From Polynucleobacter sp. JS-Mosq-20-D10 (GTDB lineage Bacteria; Pseudomonadota; Gammaproteobacteria; Burkholderiales; Burkholderiaceae): a DNA stretch of 64,000 nucleotides. Each line of letters opens with the position of its first letter. Position 1 is the first letter of the stretch. Shown in pieces: positions 18,466-27,632 of this stretch. The notes beneath the pieces are model-generated. The model was given only the letters and a program-made list of their open reading frames with translations. It was not told the origin of the DNA and did no database searches. The stretch spans positions 1,983,099 to 2,047,098 of the forward strand of contig NZ_CP061305.1 in the NCBI RefSeq assembly GCF_018687755.1, written 5' to 3'. The position numbers and the translations under genes are program-made.

Positions 18466-19395
18466 TTGCAACATAGCGCTCCACCTCTTTTTAGACAAGG
18501 CGTTCCGGCTTTAGTTAAACTGATTGTCTGTCTTTCGATTAGCATCGCATTGATGTTGATCGATTTTCGTTATAAAGCACTTGACCCCATTCGCAATAAC
18601 GTCAATTGGTTATTGCGCCCACTAGAGTATGTGATGATGATGCCGCGCAATGTATTGGAGGCCACATCAGAATATTTCACTAGTCGCGGAACTTTAGAAA
18701 AAGAAAATCAAGAAATGAAAGTGCGACAAGCAGAGCTCTCTTTGCTTGCCAATCAATCAGAGTTTCTGCTGATAGAGAACCAAAATCTACGTCAGCTGAT
18801 GGATTTGCAAAAGCAGGCTCTATTCGAAACATTACCAGTCGAAATTCTATTTAATCCACCCAATCCAATCTCTCAGCGCATTGTGATTAATCGTGGAAGC
18901 AAAGACGGTCTTAAGCTGGGTAATCCCATTGCAAGTGATTCGGGTATCTTAGGTCAAGTAGTGCGTGTCTACGATCACTCTGCAGAAGTATCGCTATTAG
19001 AGGATCGTGACTTTGCGGTACCCGTACAAGTTGCACGTAACGGCTTAAGAGCGGCTGTTTTTGGCGTCGGGCGCGGTAACCCGCTTGAGCTGCGCTACCT
19101 TCCTGTGGCCAGCGACTTAGAGGTAGGCGATGTGTTGATTACCTCAGGTATTGATGGCGTTTACCCGCCTGGCTTTGCAGTAGCTGTGATTAGTCGCATT
19201 GAAAGAAATGCCGATAAAAATTCTTCTAACGTCTTCTGTGTGCCAGTTGCACCGGCAAACCGCTACCGACAGGCTCTAGCATTACTATACGATCCGCAAT
19301 GGGATGCCAAAGCATCTACCGCAAACAGCAAGCCTGATGCGCCGCTGACCAACACTCCAGGGCGTCGCCAAACCCGTGCGCGAGGCATGCAATGA
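18466..19395 (+). CDS. mreC: Rod shape-determining protein MreC
   Basis: 309 residues. There is one N-terminal transmembrane segment (about 16-33), then a coiled coil (about 65-110, rich in E/N/Q), then the beta-barrel periplasmic domain (ISQRIVINRGSKDGLKLGNP, GILGQVV). The start is TTG at 18466, 24 nt after mreB. The Lys/Thr/Pro-rich tail after residue 280 is probably disordered. It overlaps mreD by four bases. Confidence 0.94.
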   Translation: MQHSAPPLFRQGVPALVKLIVCLSISIALMLIDFRYKALDPIRNNVNWLLRPLEYVMMMPRNVLEATSEYFTSRGTLEKENQEMKVRQAELSLLANQSEFLLIENQNLRQLMDLQKQALFETLPVEILFNPPNPISQRIVINRGSKDGLKLGNPIASDSGILGQVVRVYDHSAEVSLLEDRDFAVPVQVARNGLRAAVFGVGRGNPLELRYLPVASDLEVGDVLITSGIDGVYPPGFAVAVISRIERNADKNSSNVFCVPVAPANRYRQALALLYDPQWDAKASTANSKPDAPLTNTPGRRQTRARGMQ

Positions 19396-19916
19396 TCGAC
19401 TTTCAAAGCGGCTATATTCTTCGCCCGGTAAGTGCGGTCTTTATTTATTTCAGCCTATTTTGCGCACTACTGCTCAATCTTTTGCCGATTGGTAATTACG
19501 GCTGGGTGCCAGACTGGCTAATTATTTGCATCATATTTTGGAACATCCACCAGCATCGCTATGTTGGCGTAATCATTGCATTTATTCTCGGCTTGTTGAT
19601 GGATGTGCATAACTCTGACTTGCTGGGCCTTAACGCTTTTAGCTACTCATTGGTGGCTTATCTAGCCATCTCCTGGCATCGACGGATCGTCGCTTTAAAT
19701 GTTTTCACCCAAGCGATGCATTTACTGCCAATCTTCTTGTTGGTTTCATTATTCCCGGTACTCGCCCATTGGTTCTTAAGTGGTGAAGTCTATTGGTGGG
19801 CGCTCACCGGCGCCATTCAAGCGCTGATTGAGGGAATGCTGTGGCCCTTAGCAACACGCATCTTGCTATCGCCTCAACGTCGCCCTATTGATGTTGATCA
19901 CAATCGTCCGCTTTAA
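19392..19916 (+). CDS. mreD: Rod shape-determining protein MreD
   Basis: 174 residues with about five hydrophobic segments and the conserved LGLLMDVHNSDLLGLNAFSY region. It is an integral inner-membrane partner of MreC in the elongasome. The start overlaps the mreC stop (ATGA). Confidence 0.92.
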   Translation: MIDFQSGYILRPVSAVFIYFSLFCALLLNLLPIGNYGWVPDWLIICIIFWNIHQHRYVGVIIAFILGLLMDVHNSDLLGLNAFSYSLVAYLAISWHRRIVALNVFTQAMHLLPIFLLVSLFPVLAHWFLSGEVYWWALTGAIQALIEGMLWPLATRILLSPQRRPIDVDHNRPL

Positions 19917-19924
19917 AGCGCTAC

Positions 19925-21832
19925 ATGGTTTCTTTTAAAAAACCAGATCTCGACTCGTTCCAAGAGCGCATTCATATTGCGACCTTGTTTGTCACCATCT
20001 GTTTCTTAATATTAGTTACGAGATTAGTGTGGCTGCAACTAGTGAGTCATGGCAAATACACTTTGCTGGCAGAAAGCAATAGAATCGCTTTAGTTCCCGC
20101 ACCAGCCAATCGGGGTCTCTTAATAGACCGCAATGGAATCGTGATTGGCAGAAACTATTCAGCACTGACCTTAGATGTAAATGCTGAAGAAGTTAAAGGC
20201 AACGTTGATGAGCTGATCGATGAGCTCTCTCAGATTGTGTTGATTTCCCCCAGAGATCGAAGAAATTTCAAGCGCTCACTTGAAGATTCTCGCAAGATGG
20301 GTACCTTTCCCCTTCGATCGATGCTCACCGAAGTAGAAACAGCTCGCTTTATGGTTAATCGCTATCGCTTTCCGGGTGTCGAGATACGCGCCCGAAGCTT
20401 TCGAGAGTATCCCTACAATGAGCTCGCCTCGCATCTGATTGGTTATATTGGGCGAGCTTCTAAGCGAGATATCGAGCGCATGCAAATTGAAATTGATAAC
20501 TCTAAAGCGGGTGATCCTGAGGCGTTACAAACTTCATTCCTGCCGGGTATTCAGTATGTGGGGAAAATTGGTATAGAGCAAAGTTACGAAACGGTATTGC
20601 GAGGTAGGCCAGGATATGATGAAGTGGAGATTACTGCAGGCGGCAAACCCGTTCGCACACTTTCTAGCTCACCATCGGTACCAGGGAAAAATGTGGTCCT
20701 TTCGGTTGATATCAAACTGCAATACTTAGTTGAGCAACTATATGGAAATTTCCGAGGTGCATTTGTTGCGATTGAGCCCGAGACTGGTGATATCTTGGCA
20801 TTTGTTTCAAAGCCTAACTTTAATCCCAATGACTTCGTTGAGGGCATCGACTCAGTAACCTGGAAAGAGCTGAATGACTCGCCACAGAAGCCACTCTATA
20901 ACCGCCCTCTTAAAGGAATCTATCCACCGGGGTCAACCTACAAACCATTTATGGCACTGGCAGCTTTAGAAACTAAAAAGCGCACACCGTCACAAACCAT
21001 ATCCGACCCGGGTTATTTTGATTTTGGTAACCACACCTTCCGTGATGATAAAAAAGGTGGGCACGGCATTGTTGATATGCAAAAATCGATTGTTGAGTCT
21101 TGTGACACCTATTACTACCTTTTAGCGCGTGATATGGGTGTCAACATGATGCATGACTTCATGAAACCATTTGGCTTTGGTCAAATTACTGGCATCGACC
21201 TACAAGGTGAATCAAAAGGTGTGTTGCCTTCCACCGAGTGGAAGAAAGACACTTTCAAAAAACCAGAGCAACAAAAATGGTATGAAGGCGAAACAATTTC
21301 CCTGGGAATTGGTCAGGGCTATAACGCATTTACCATTTTACAGTTAGCCCATGCGATGGCAAACATGGCAAACAACGGTATCGTCATGAAGCCGCACTTA
21401 GTAAAAGCGATTGAAGATCCCTTTACAAGAAATCGCACCCTGACTACGCCCAAAGAAAGTTATCGAATCGATCTCGTACCCGAGAATATTGAGGTGATTA
21501 AGAAAGCGATGGTCGAGGTAAATAATTCTGGAACGTCTGCCTCTGTTTTTAAGGGTGCAGGCTATCAAGTTGGTGGCAAGACTGGAACGGCGCAAGTATT
21601 TAGCTTGAATTCGAAAGAATATAACCACGGATCTACAGCAGAATTTTTACGTGATCATGCTTTATATGTTGCTTTTGCCCCTGCAGAAAAACCGACAATT
21701 GTCATTGCGATGGTTGTAGAGAATGCGGGATTTGGTGCGCAGTATGCTGCGCCGATTGCGCGTAAGGCGCTAGATTTTTATCTTGAAGGTAAATGGCCAA
21801 AGGAGGTTCCTGAATGGAAAAGAGCGCCATAA
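19925..21832 (+). CDS. mrdA: Penicillin-binding protein 2 (elongation transpeptidase)
   Basis: 635 residues. One transmembrane anchor (about 20-40) is followed by the pedestal domain and the transpeptidase domain. Active-site motifs are GSTYKPF (nucleophile Ser near residue 337), SCDTYYY (SxN equivalent) and GGKTGTAQVF (KTG near 551). It cross-links lateral peptidoglycan with RodA as glycosyltransferase partner. Its end overlaps the rodA start by 19 nt. Confidence 0.96.
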   Translation: MVSFKKPDLDSFQERIHIATLFVTICFLILVTRLVWLQLVSHGKYTLLAESNRIALVPAPANRGLLIDRNGIVIGRNYSALTLDVNAEEVKGNVDELIDELSQIVLISPRDRRNFKRSLEDSRKMGTFPLRSMLTEVETARFMVNRYRFPGVEIRARSFREYPYNELASHLIGYIGRASKRDIERMQIEIDNSKAGDPEALQTSFLPGIQYVGKIGIEQSYETVLRGRPGYDEVEITAGGKPVRTLSSSPSVPGKNVVLSVDIKLQYLVEQLYGNFRGAFVAIEPETGDILAFVSKPNFNPNDFVEGIDSVTWKELNDSPQKPLYNRPLKGIYPPGSTYKPFMALAALETKKRTPSQTISDPGYFDFGNHTFRDDKKGGHGIVDMQKSIVESCDTYYYLLARDMGVNMMHDFMKPFGFGQITGIDLQGESKGVLPSTEWKKDTFKKPEQQKWYEGETISLGIGQGYNAFTILQLAHAMANMANNGIVMKPHLVKAIEDPFTRNRTLTTPKESYRIDLVPENIEVIKKAMVEVNNSGTSASVFKGAGYQVGGKTGTAQVFSLNSKEYNHGSTAEFLRDHALYVAFAPAEKPTIVIAMVVENAGFGAQYAAPIARKALDFYLEGKWPKEVPEWKRAP

Positions 21833-22965
21833 ATAAAGCAAAGAAAATATTCCTCAGCATTTTCAGCGGACTCGATCGCCAGCTAGGCTATATTCTGCTT
21901 GGGTTGGCAGGTATTGGATTTATCACCTTCTTATCTGCAAGTCAAAATACACCCGTTCGTTTTGAGGATGAATTACGCAATTTGGCGCTTTCTTTCACAG
22001 TCATGTGGATTGTTTCTCGCATTCCACCAAAGTGGCTAGAGATGGCTGCAGTATGGATTTATGGAATTGGAGTTGCGCTACTGATTGCAGTTGCTATATT
22101 TGGATTGATTAAAAAAGGCGCAAGACGTTGGCTCAATATTGGCCTCGTGATTCAACCGTCTGAGCTCATGAAAATTGCTATGCCACTCATGTTGGCATGG
22201 TATTTTCAAAAACGGGAAGGCATTCAAAAGTCTTGGGACTACGGAGTAGCAGCCATTATCCTTGGGATCCCCGTTCTGCTCATTGCGCGTCAACCTGACT
22301 TGGGTACTGCGCTCTTAGTGTTTGCCGCAGGGATGTATGTGATCATTCTTGCTGGATTGCCATGGAAATGGATCCTACCATTCATAGGTATTGGTGCATT
22401 TGGAATCATCCTCATCATTATTTTTGGTAGCGCCATTTGTGCGCATGATGTTGTGTGGCCACTAGTTCATAACTACCAAAAACATCGAGTATGTACTTTG
22501 CTCGACCCGAGTAGCGACCCCCTTGGAAAAGGTTTTCATACAATTCAGTCGATGATTGCAATTGGCTCAGGTGGATTTTTTGGTAAAGGTTGGTTTCAGG
22601 GTACCCAAGCCCATCTTGAATTTATTCCAGAAAAACATACTGACTTTGTCTTTGCCGTGTTCTCGGAAGAATTTGGCTTATTGGGCAACCTAATTATGCT
22701 GGCACTTTTCTTCGCTTTGATTAAACGAGGCCTCGCCATCTCTGCTAGCGCACCTAATCTGTTTACCCGCCTACTAGGCGCATCTGTCACGCTGATTTTC
22801 TTTACATACGCTTTTGTCAACATCGGCATGGTAAGCGGATTATTACCCGTAGTTGGGGTTCCACTACCCTTCATCAGCTATGGAGGAACTGCTTTAGTGA
22901 CCCTGGGGTTTGGTGCCGGTATTTTGATGAGTATTCATCGCCATCGACGTTTGGTACAAAGCTAA
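21814..22965 (+). CDS. rodA: Peptidoglycan glycosyltransferase RodA (SEDS)
   Basis: 383 residues with about ten membrane segments. The SEDS signatures WLNIGLVIQPSELMKIAMP and RQPDLGTALLVFAAG, and the ending PFISYGGTALVTLGFGAGILMS, are present. It polymerises lipid II during elongation. A strong terminator follows at 23015-23041, closing the mre operon. Confidence 0.95.
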   Translation: MEKSAINKAKKIFLSIFSGLDRQLGYILLGLAGIGFITFLSASQNTPVRFEDELRNLALSFTVMWIVSRIPPKWLEMAAVWIYGIGVALLIAVAIFGLIKKGARRWLNIGLVIQPSELMKIAMPLMLAWYFQKREGIQKSWDYGVAAIILGIPVLLIARQPDLGTALLVFAAGMYVIILAGLPWKWILPFIGIGAFGIILIIIFGSAICAHDVVWPLVHNYQKHRVCTLLDPSSDPLGKGFHTIQSMIAIGSGGFFGKGWFQGTQAHLEFIPEKHTDFVFAVFSEEFGLLGNLIMLALFFALIKRGLAISASAPNLFTRLLGASVTLIFFTYAFVNIGMVSGLLPVVGVPLPFISYGGTALVTLGFGAGILMSIHRHRRLVQS

Positions 22966-23014
22966 GATTTCAGCTTGGGTGTGTGTAAAAAAAATTGCAT
23001 TCTCCATGAAAACA

Positions 23015-23041
23015 AAAAAGCCCGGCATGCCGGGCTTTTTC
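23015..23041. terminator. Bidirectional rho-independent terminator
   Basis: The stem AAGCCCGGCATGCCGGGCTT is a near-perfect inverted repeat flanked by A and T runs, so it can end both the rodA operon (plus) and hupB (minus). Confidence 0.92.
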
Positions 23042-23057
23042 TTCAACAAAGCAAGAA

Positions 23058-23342
23058 TTACTTCTTACGCTTGTTAACTGAATCTTTAAATGCTTTACCA
23101 GCAGAAAACTTAACAGTTTTAGCAGCAGCAATTTTGAGTGGCTCACCAGTTTTTGGGTTACGACCCATACGTGCAGCGCGCTTACCAGAAGAAAAGGTAC
23201 CAAAACCGATCAGTTGTACTGAGTCGCCTTTAGTAACAGCTTTAATGATTTGCTCAATAGCAGAATTCAATGCAAATTCAGCTTTGGCTTTTGAGATCTC
23301 AGCATCGTCAGCAATCGCTGCGATTAGTTCTGCTTTGTTCAA
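23058..23342 (-). CDS. hupB: HU-family nucleoid protein
   Basis: 94 residues of the bacterial histone-like HU family. It starts MNKAELIAAIADDAEISKAK. The DNA-wrapping arm contains GRNPKTGEPLKI, and the end is Lys-rich (VNKRKK). The IHF subunits are related, but this sequence fits HU better. It ends at the shared terminator downstream of rodA. Confidence 0.93.
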   Translation of the reverse strand: MNKAELIAAIADDAEISKAKAEFALNSAIEQIIKAVTKGDSVQLIGFGTFSSGKRAARMGRNPKTGEPLKIAAAKTVKFSAGKAFKDSVNKRKK

Positions 23343-23455
23343 GTGAAGCTCCTTATAGATATTAATATCAGCGCACCTTGCGCTTACATGATTTTAACCA
23401 CAAAAAATTACAAAAATAAAGCCGTGCCACAGCAAATTTCGTTATTACCTATTTT

Positions 23456-23821
23456 TTACTCTTCTATAACTGTCACATCAGATACAAAATACTCAGTATC
23501 GCCAAAACAGCTTGTAGGCAATCCGATATGCTGTTCATATTTGAGGGCAACTTTTTTACCCAAATTAGCGTTAATTTTTTGTGCCACGGCATCTTCATGG
23601 ACCGTAAAGAGGAATTTTTCTGACATGGTTCCAGGCATTGAAACCATGGCTAGCTCACCTTCCCAGGTTTTACAGACATAGCCTCGGTTGGAAAACTTTT
23701 GCACATAGCCAGCACGCTCACCACTCCCGTAGCTCCAATTAAGCATAATCCAGGTATACGCTACTAAGCCAACCAAGCCAATCAATATCAGGCTTAAAAC
23801 CCATTTTACGAATCTATTCAT
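23456..23821 (-). CDS. Hypothetical single-pass membrane protein
   Basis: 121 residues. One N-terminal transmembrane helix (about 5-27) is followed by a mostly beta-looking extracytoplasmic part with two cysteines (VCKTWEGEL and PTSCFGD) that could pair. The family is not recognised. It lies alone between hupB and the lpxO-like gene. Confidence 0.7.
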   Translation of the reverse strand: MNRFVKWVLSLILIGLVGLVAYTWIMLNWSYGSGERAGYVQKFSNRGYVCKTWEGELAMVSMPGTMSEKFLFTVHEDAVAQKINANLGKKVALKYEQHIGLPTSCFGDTEYFVSDVTVIEE

Positions 23822-23982
23822 GTGAATTTCCTTAACAAATCATCTTTGCAGCACTGATTAGGTGCGTTTTTGTGGCTTATCTGGCCCCAATGAACATTGG
23901 AGCATATTCATTGCAAAAATAGGGATGAAATGGTGCTCTATACAAATTAAAATCATAGCGTTAACGCTAATTGGTACATTTC

Positions 23983-24885
23983 ATGGAACTACGTCACGTC
24001 ATTTTTCTAACCTTTATTGTATCGGCTGTCTACGTTTACTTTAGGGGAAAGGTGCGATTTGGCTTAGTTCGCTCTCTAACAGACTACCAAGTACTTTTAG
24101 CACCAATTAACAGCCTGCTCTACTTATTTTCAAAAACCAAGGCTGGGGCATTTATTCCAGTTGCGGACTTTCCCGAAATGAAGCCCCTGCAAGATCATTG
24201 GCAGATTATCCGTGATGAAGCGCTGGCTTTGAACGCAGATGGCGCCATAGCAGCGGCTACGGGATATAACGATATTGGATTTAACTCTTTTTTTCGGACA
24301 GGCTGGAAACGCTTTCACCTCTATTGGTATGGCAAAGAAATGCCGTCGGCGCAACTCCAATGTCCTAAAACTGTTGCCCTCCTCAAATCGATCCCCTCAA
24401 TCAAGGCGGCGATGTTTGCCTCGCTACCACCCGGGGCAACGCTGGTAAGGCACCGAGACCCTTATGCAGGCTCGCTACGCTATCACATTGGCCTTGTTAC
24501 CCCAAATGATCCTAAGTGCTTTATTGATGTCGATAATGAGCGCTACTTTTGGAAGGATGGCGAACCCGTTATGTTTGATGAAACCTACATCCACTATGCA
24601 GCCAACGAAACAGATCACCAACGAATTGTCTTATTTTGCGATGTAGAGCGGCCGGTTCACACTAAATTGATGCAACTATTCAATCGCTGGTTTGGGCGTT
24701 ACATCATGAGCGCAGCCTCTTCCCAGAATGTTGAAGGGGAGAAGGTAGGATTTGTAAACGTTCTTTTTAAGTATTTTTACCATCTCAGGGCGCAGGCCAA
24801 AAAGCTCAAAGCAAAACATCGCAGCGTGTATTACGTCGGAAAATGGGTTTTAATTTTAGGAATTCTGTACGCACTTTTTTGGTAA
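23983..24885 (+). CDS. LpxO-like aspartyl/asparaginyl beta-hydroxylase
   Basis: About 300 residues from the ATG at 23983; a TTG four codons earlier is less likely. It has a hydrophobic N-terminus (about 5-22) and a 2-oxoglutarate/Fe(II) dioxygenase core. Likely iron and cosubstrate residues lie in VRHRDPYAGSLRYHIGL and DETYIHYAANETDHQRIVL. LpxO proteins hydroxylate an acyl chain of lipid A at the inner membrane. Three lipid A acyltransferases in the window support an envelope role. The exact substrate is inferred. Confidence 0.83.
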   Translation: MELRHVIFLTFIVSAVYVYFRGKVRFGLVRSLTDYQVLLAPINSLLYLFSKTKAGAFIPVADFPEMKPLQDHWQIIRDEALALNADGAIAAATGYNDIGFNSFFRTGWKRFHLYWYGKEMPSAQLQCPKTVALLKSIPSIKAAMFASLPPGATLVRHRDPYAGSLRYHIGLVTPNDPKCFIDVDNERYFWKDGEPVMFDETYIHYAANETDHQRIVLFCDVERPVHTKLMQLFNRWFGRYIMSAASSQNVEGEKVGFVNVLFKYFYHLRAQAKKLKAKHRSVYYVGKWVLILGILYALFW

Positions 24886-24888
24886 GGG

Positions 24889-25185
24889 CTAGGGGCTTAA
24901 GGCTTCAGTAATCTGCTCTGGAGTGATTGAACCCCAGATTTCTACTCGCTTTACACGGCTGCTTTGTCCCGATAAGAGTTGAATTTGTTTTTGCGGAACC
25001 CTTAATTGCTTAGAAAGCCAAGACAACAGCATTTCATTTGCCCTGTTTTCGAGGGCGGGAGCCTGCAGAGATATCTTGAGACAGCCATCATGCAGGCCAA
25101 CCACCTTGGTTAGCTTTGCGCCCGGCTGGCAATGCAGATGCAGAACAATGCCAGTGGGGGTTTGCTTTAACCAAATAGGCATCAT
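24889..25185 (-). CDS. DUF167 (YggU) family protein
   Basis: 98 residues with the family's HCQPGAKLTKVVGLHDGCLKI and ALENRANEMLLSWLSKQL blocks. The function is unknown. The gene is convergent with the lpxO-like gene, 3 nt apart. Confidence 0.87.
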   Translation of the reverse strand: MMPIWLKQTPTGIVLHLHCQPGAKLTKVVGLHDGCLKISLQAPALENRANEMLLSWLSKQLRVPQKQIQLLSGQSSRVKRVEIWGSITPEQITEALSP

Positions 25186-25207
25186 TAAAGTACTTTAAAC
25201 TCAAACC

Positions 25208-25873
25208 ATGATTATGAAGAACTCCAACGCCTTAGACCAGCTATTTGCCAATAATCGCGAATGGGCGGAAGCCATGATCGCCAAGGATGCTAATTTTTTT
25301 AAGCGCCTAGTTTCACAGCAGGCGCCAGAATATTTATGGATTGGCTGCTCAGACAGTCGCGTACCTGCAAACGATATTGTGAACCTGCTGCCTGGCGAAC
25401 TTTTTGTGCATCGTAATGTTGCCAACGTAGTGGTTCATACTGATCTGAATTGCTTATCTGTGATTCAGTTTGCTATCGACCTATTAAAGGTTAAGCATAT
25501 TTTAGTGGTAGGGCATTACGGTTGCTCAGGCGTACATGCCGCCCTAACCGATAAACGGGTTGGCCTTGCTGACAATTGGTTACGTCATGTGAAGGATGTG
25601 CATCAAAAACATGAGCGCTATCTTGGCGAAGTGATCCCATCTCCAAAACGTCAAGATCGCTTATGTGAACTGAATGTGATTGAGCAAGTAGTCAACGTAT
25701 GTGAGACCACCATTGTTCAAGATGCATGGGCTAGAGGACAAGATCTCACCGTGCATGGATGGACTTACCGTCTCGAGACCGGCTTAGTCAACGATTTAGG
25801 TATGTCCACTAGCTCTGCCGAAGAAATGAATGTGCGCTACGCCAAATCTTTATCTCGCTACGACACCGAATAA
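25208..25873 (+). CDS. can: Beta-class carbonic anhydrase
   Basis: 221 residues. Zinc ligands C47, H103 and C106 and the D49-R51 dyad are visible in WIGCSDSRVP and GHYGCSGVHAAL. It interconverts CO2 and bicarbonate in the cytosol. The acyltransferase gene 8 nt downstream may be co-transcribed. Confidence 0.96.
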   Translation: MIMKNSNALDQLFANNREWAEAMIAKDANFFKRLVSQQAPEYLWIGCSDSRVPANDIVNLLPGELFVHRNVANVVVHTDLNCLSVIQFAIDLLKVKHILVVGHYGCSGVHAALTDKRVGLADNWLRHVKDVHQKHERYLGEVIPSPKRQDRLCELNVIEQVVNVCETTIVQDAWARGQDLTVHGWTYRLETGLVNDLGMSTSSAEEMNVRYAKSLSRYDTE

Positions 25874-25881
25874 ACTGAGTT

Positions 25882-26769
25882 TTGTTTAAAAATTTTTCAA
25901 ACTATTCTGGGGTAGCACTCCTTAGATTTCTGGTATCGCTGCCCTACAAGACTTTAGTCTCTATTGGCTATGGCCTAGGCTATCTGGCAGCCCACATTCC
26001 CAATGATCGCAATCGCGTGGTCCAGAAAAACTTGGAACTCTGTTTCCCTGAGCTAAGCGCAACAGAAATTGATCAACTTAGAAAGCAACATTGGCGACTA
26101 CTGGGCCGCAGCTTACTTGAAAAAAGCATTATTTGGCTAGGCAGTAAAAAACAGCTTGCCGATATGATTGAGGTTCGCTCAGAGGTTGATCTAAATGATA
26201 GACAGCCACGCATTTTAGTGAACATGCATTTTATTGGCATTGAGGGCAGCATTATTCTGAGTGCACTTGCCAAGGAAAAAGGTTGGCCTCGTACCTCCGG
26301 CTTTTTTCAAAGAATGAAAAGTCCTTTCTTCAATAAGAAGATTATTGAGTGGCGTAATCGCTTCGGTGGAAATTCGATTGATCGCCAAGGGAACTCACTT
26401 GAGCTCATTCGAGAGATCCGCAAGGGAAGCTTCATTATCATTGCGCCCGATATTGATTTAGGACTTAAAGACTCCGCCTTCGTTCCCTTCTTTAATATTC
26501 AAACCAATACGATTACAGCTGTATCGCGTCTCGCCAAAATCACAGGGGCGCAGGTCTGCATGATGATCACTACTCTCAAAAAGGATGGGGCTGGCTATGT
26601 TTGCACTATTAGCAAGCCCCTTGAAAATTTCCCAACCGAAAATCCTGAAGCTGATACTGCGCGGCTCAACACAATTTTTGAAAAAGAAATTAGACTCAGG
26701 CCAGCCGAATACTACTGGGTTCATAAGCGCTTCAAAAACAGGCCACCTAATGAGGCGAGTCCCTATTAG
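25882..26769 (+). CDS. Lipid A biosynthesis acyltransferase (LpxL family), third copy
   Basis: 295 residues from TTG at 25882. The HX4E box is HFIGIE, the APDIDLGLKDSAFVPFF block matches the one in the 2704-3603 copy, and the C-terminus has the same YYWVHKRFKNRPPNE ending. It is clearly a paralogue of the 2704 gene. The two may act at different acyl positions or with different acyl-ACP donors; this is inferred. Confidence 0.88.
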   Translation: MFKNFSNYSGVALLRFLVSLPYKTLVSIGYGLGYLAAHIPNDRNRVVQKNLELCFPELSATEIDQLRKQHWRLLGRSLLEKSIIWLGSKKQLADMIEVRSEVDLNDRQPRILVNMHFIGIEGSIILSALAKEKGWPRTSGFFQRMKSPFFNKKIIEWRNRFGGNSIDRQGNSLELIREIRKGSFIIIAPDIDLGLKDSAFVPFFNIQTNTITAVSRLAKITGAQVCMMITTLKKDGAGYVCTISKPLENFPTENPEADTARLNTIFEKEIRLRPAEYYWVHKRFKNRPPNEASPY

Positions 26770-26849
26770 CGCTTCTGCTGTAGCCCCTGTGCAGTGTTCA
26801 TATTGTCAGAACCTAGTCTTTACTGAGGCAATTGCCCGATAATATCGCC

Positions 26850-27587
26850 ATGGAAGAAAAAATACGTGTATCCAAGTTACTCTCTGAGCTAGGTCTTTGC
26901 TCCCGACGTGAGGCGGACTCTTATATTGAGCAAGGCTTGGTCACCGTCGATGGTGAAGTAGTCAATGAGCTAGGCTCTCGGGCTTTTCGTCATCAGAAAA
27001 TTGAGCTCCAGTCTGGCGCCAAAGCACAGCAGGCATCGCGCATTACAGTCATTCTTAATAAGCCAGTCGGCTTCATCTCTCACTATGATGACGAGCAAGA
27101 GTATCAACCAGCAGCCTCGCTTATCACTCCCGAGAATTACTTTGCGAGCCCCTTAGACAAGGGTCGTAATCCACGCTTTAATACCCGCGGCTTAGCGCCC
27201 GCCGGTCGCCTTGATATTGACTCCACTGGCATGCTGGTCTTAACTCAAGATGGTCGTATCGCAAAACTCCTCATTGGTGAAAATAGCCCCATCGAGAAAG
27301 AGTACCTGGTCCGAGTTGAAGGCGCTCTCTCTTTTGAAGATTTAGATCGCCTTAAACATGGCCTGGAATTAGATGGTGTCGTTTTAAAGCCAGCTCAAGT
27401 CAGTTGGCAGAACGAAGATCAACTTCGCTTTGTTCTACGCGAGGGCCGTAAGCGTCAAATTCGTCGTATGTGTGAAATGGTTGGCCTCCGGGTTTTAGGT
27501 CTCAAGCGCGTGCGTATGGGTAGAATTTCGCTGGGTGCCCTACCACCTGGGAAATGGCGCTTTGTGAGCCCCCAAGAGCAATTCTAA
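26850..27587 (+). CDS. RsuA/RluB/RluF-family 23S rRNA pseudouridine synthase
   Basis: About 245 residues from the ATG at 26850; a TTG at 26832 would add six residues. An N-terminal S4 RNA-binding domain (RVSKLLSELGLCSRREADSYI) precedes the catalytic domain, whose nucleophilic Asp lies in PAGRLDIDSTGMLVLTQDG. The ending KRQIRRMCEMVGLRVLGLKRVRMG is also typical. It isomerises uridine in rRNA. RluB and RluF cannot be separated confidently; the YDDEQEY insertion after KPVGFISH is non-standard. Confidence 0.88.
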   Translation: MEEKIRVSKLLSELGLCSRREADSYIEQGLVTVDGEVVNELGSRAFRHQKIELQSGAKAQQASRITVILNKPVGFISHYDDEQEYQPAASLITPENYFASPLDKGRNPRFNTRGLAPAGRLDIDSTGMLVLTQDGRIAKLLIGENSPIEKEYLVRVEGALSFEDLDRLKHGLELDGVVLKPAQVSWQNEDQLRFVLREGRKRQIRRMCEMVGLRVLGLKRVRMGRISLGALPPGKWRFVSPQEQF

Positions 27588-27602
27588 GAAGCTCCGCCCG
27601 TC

Positions 27603-27608
27603 TATAAT
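27603..27608 (+). promoter_or_regulatory. Candidate -10 box for prfC
   Basis: A perfect TATAAT lies 25 nt before the proposed prfC start at 27633. No good -35 hexamer is visible at the right distance. If it is used, the leader would be under 20 nt. Confidence 0.45.
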
Positions 27609-27632
27609 TCTGTCAATTAGATTAAACGCAGA

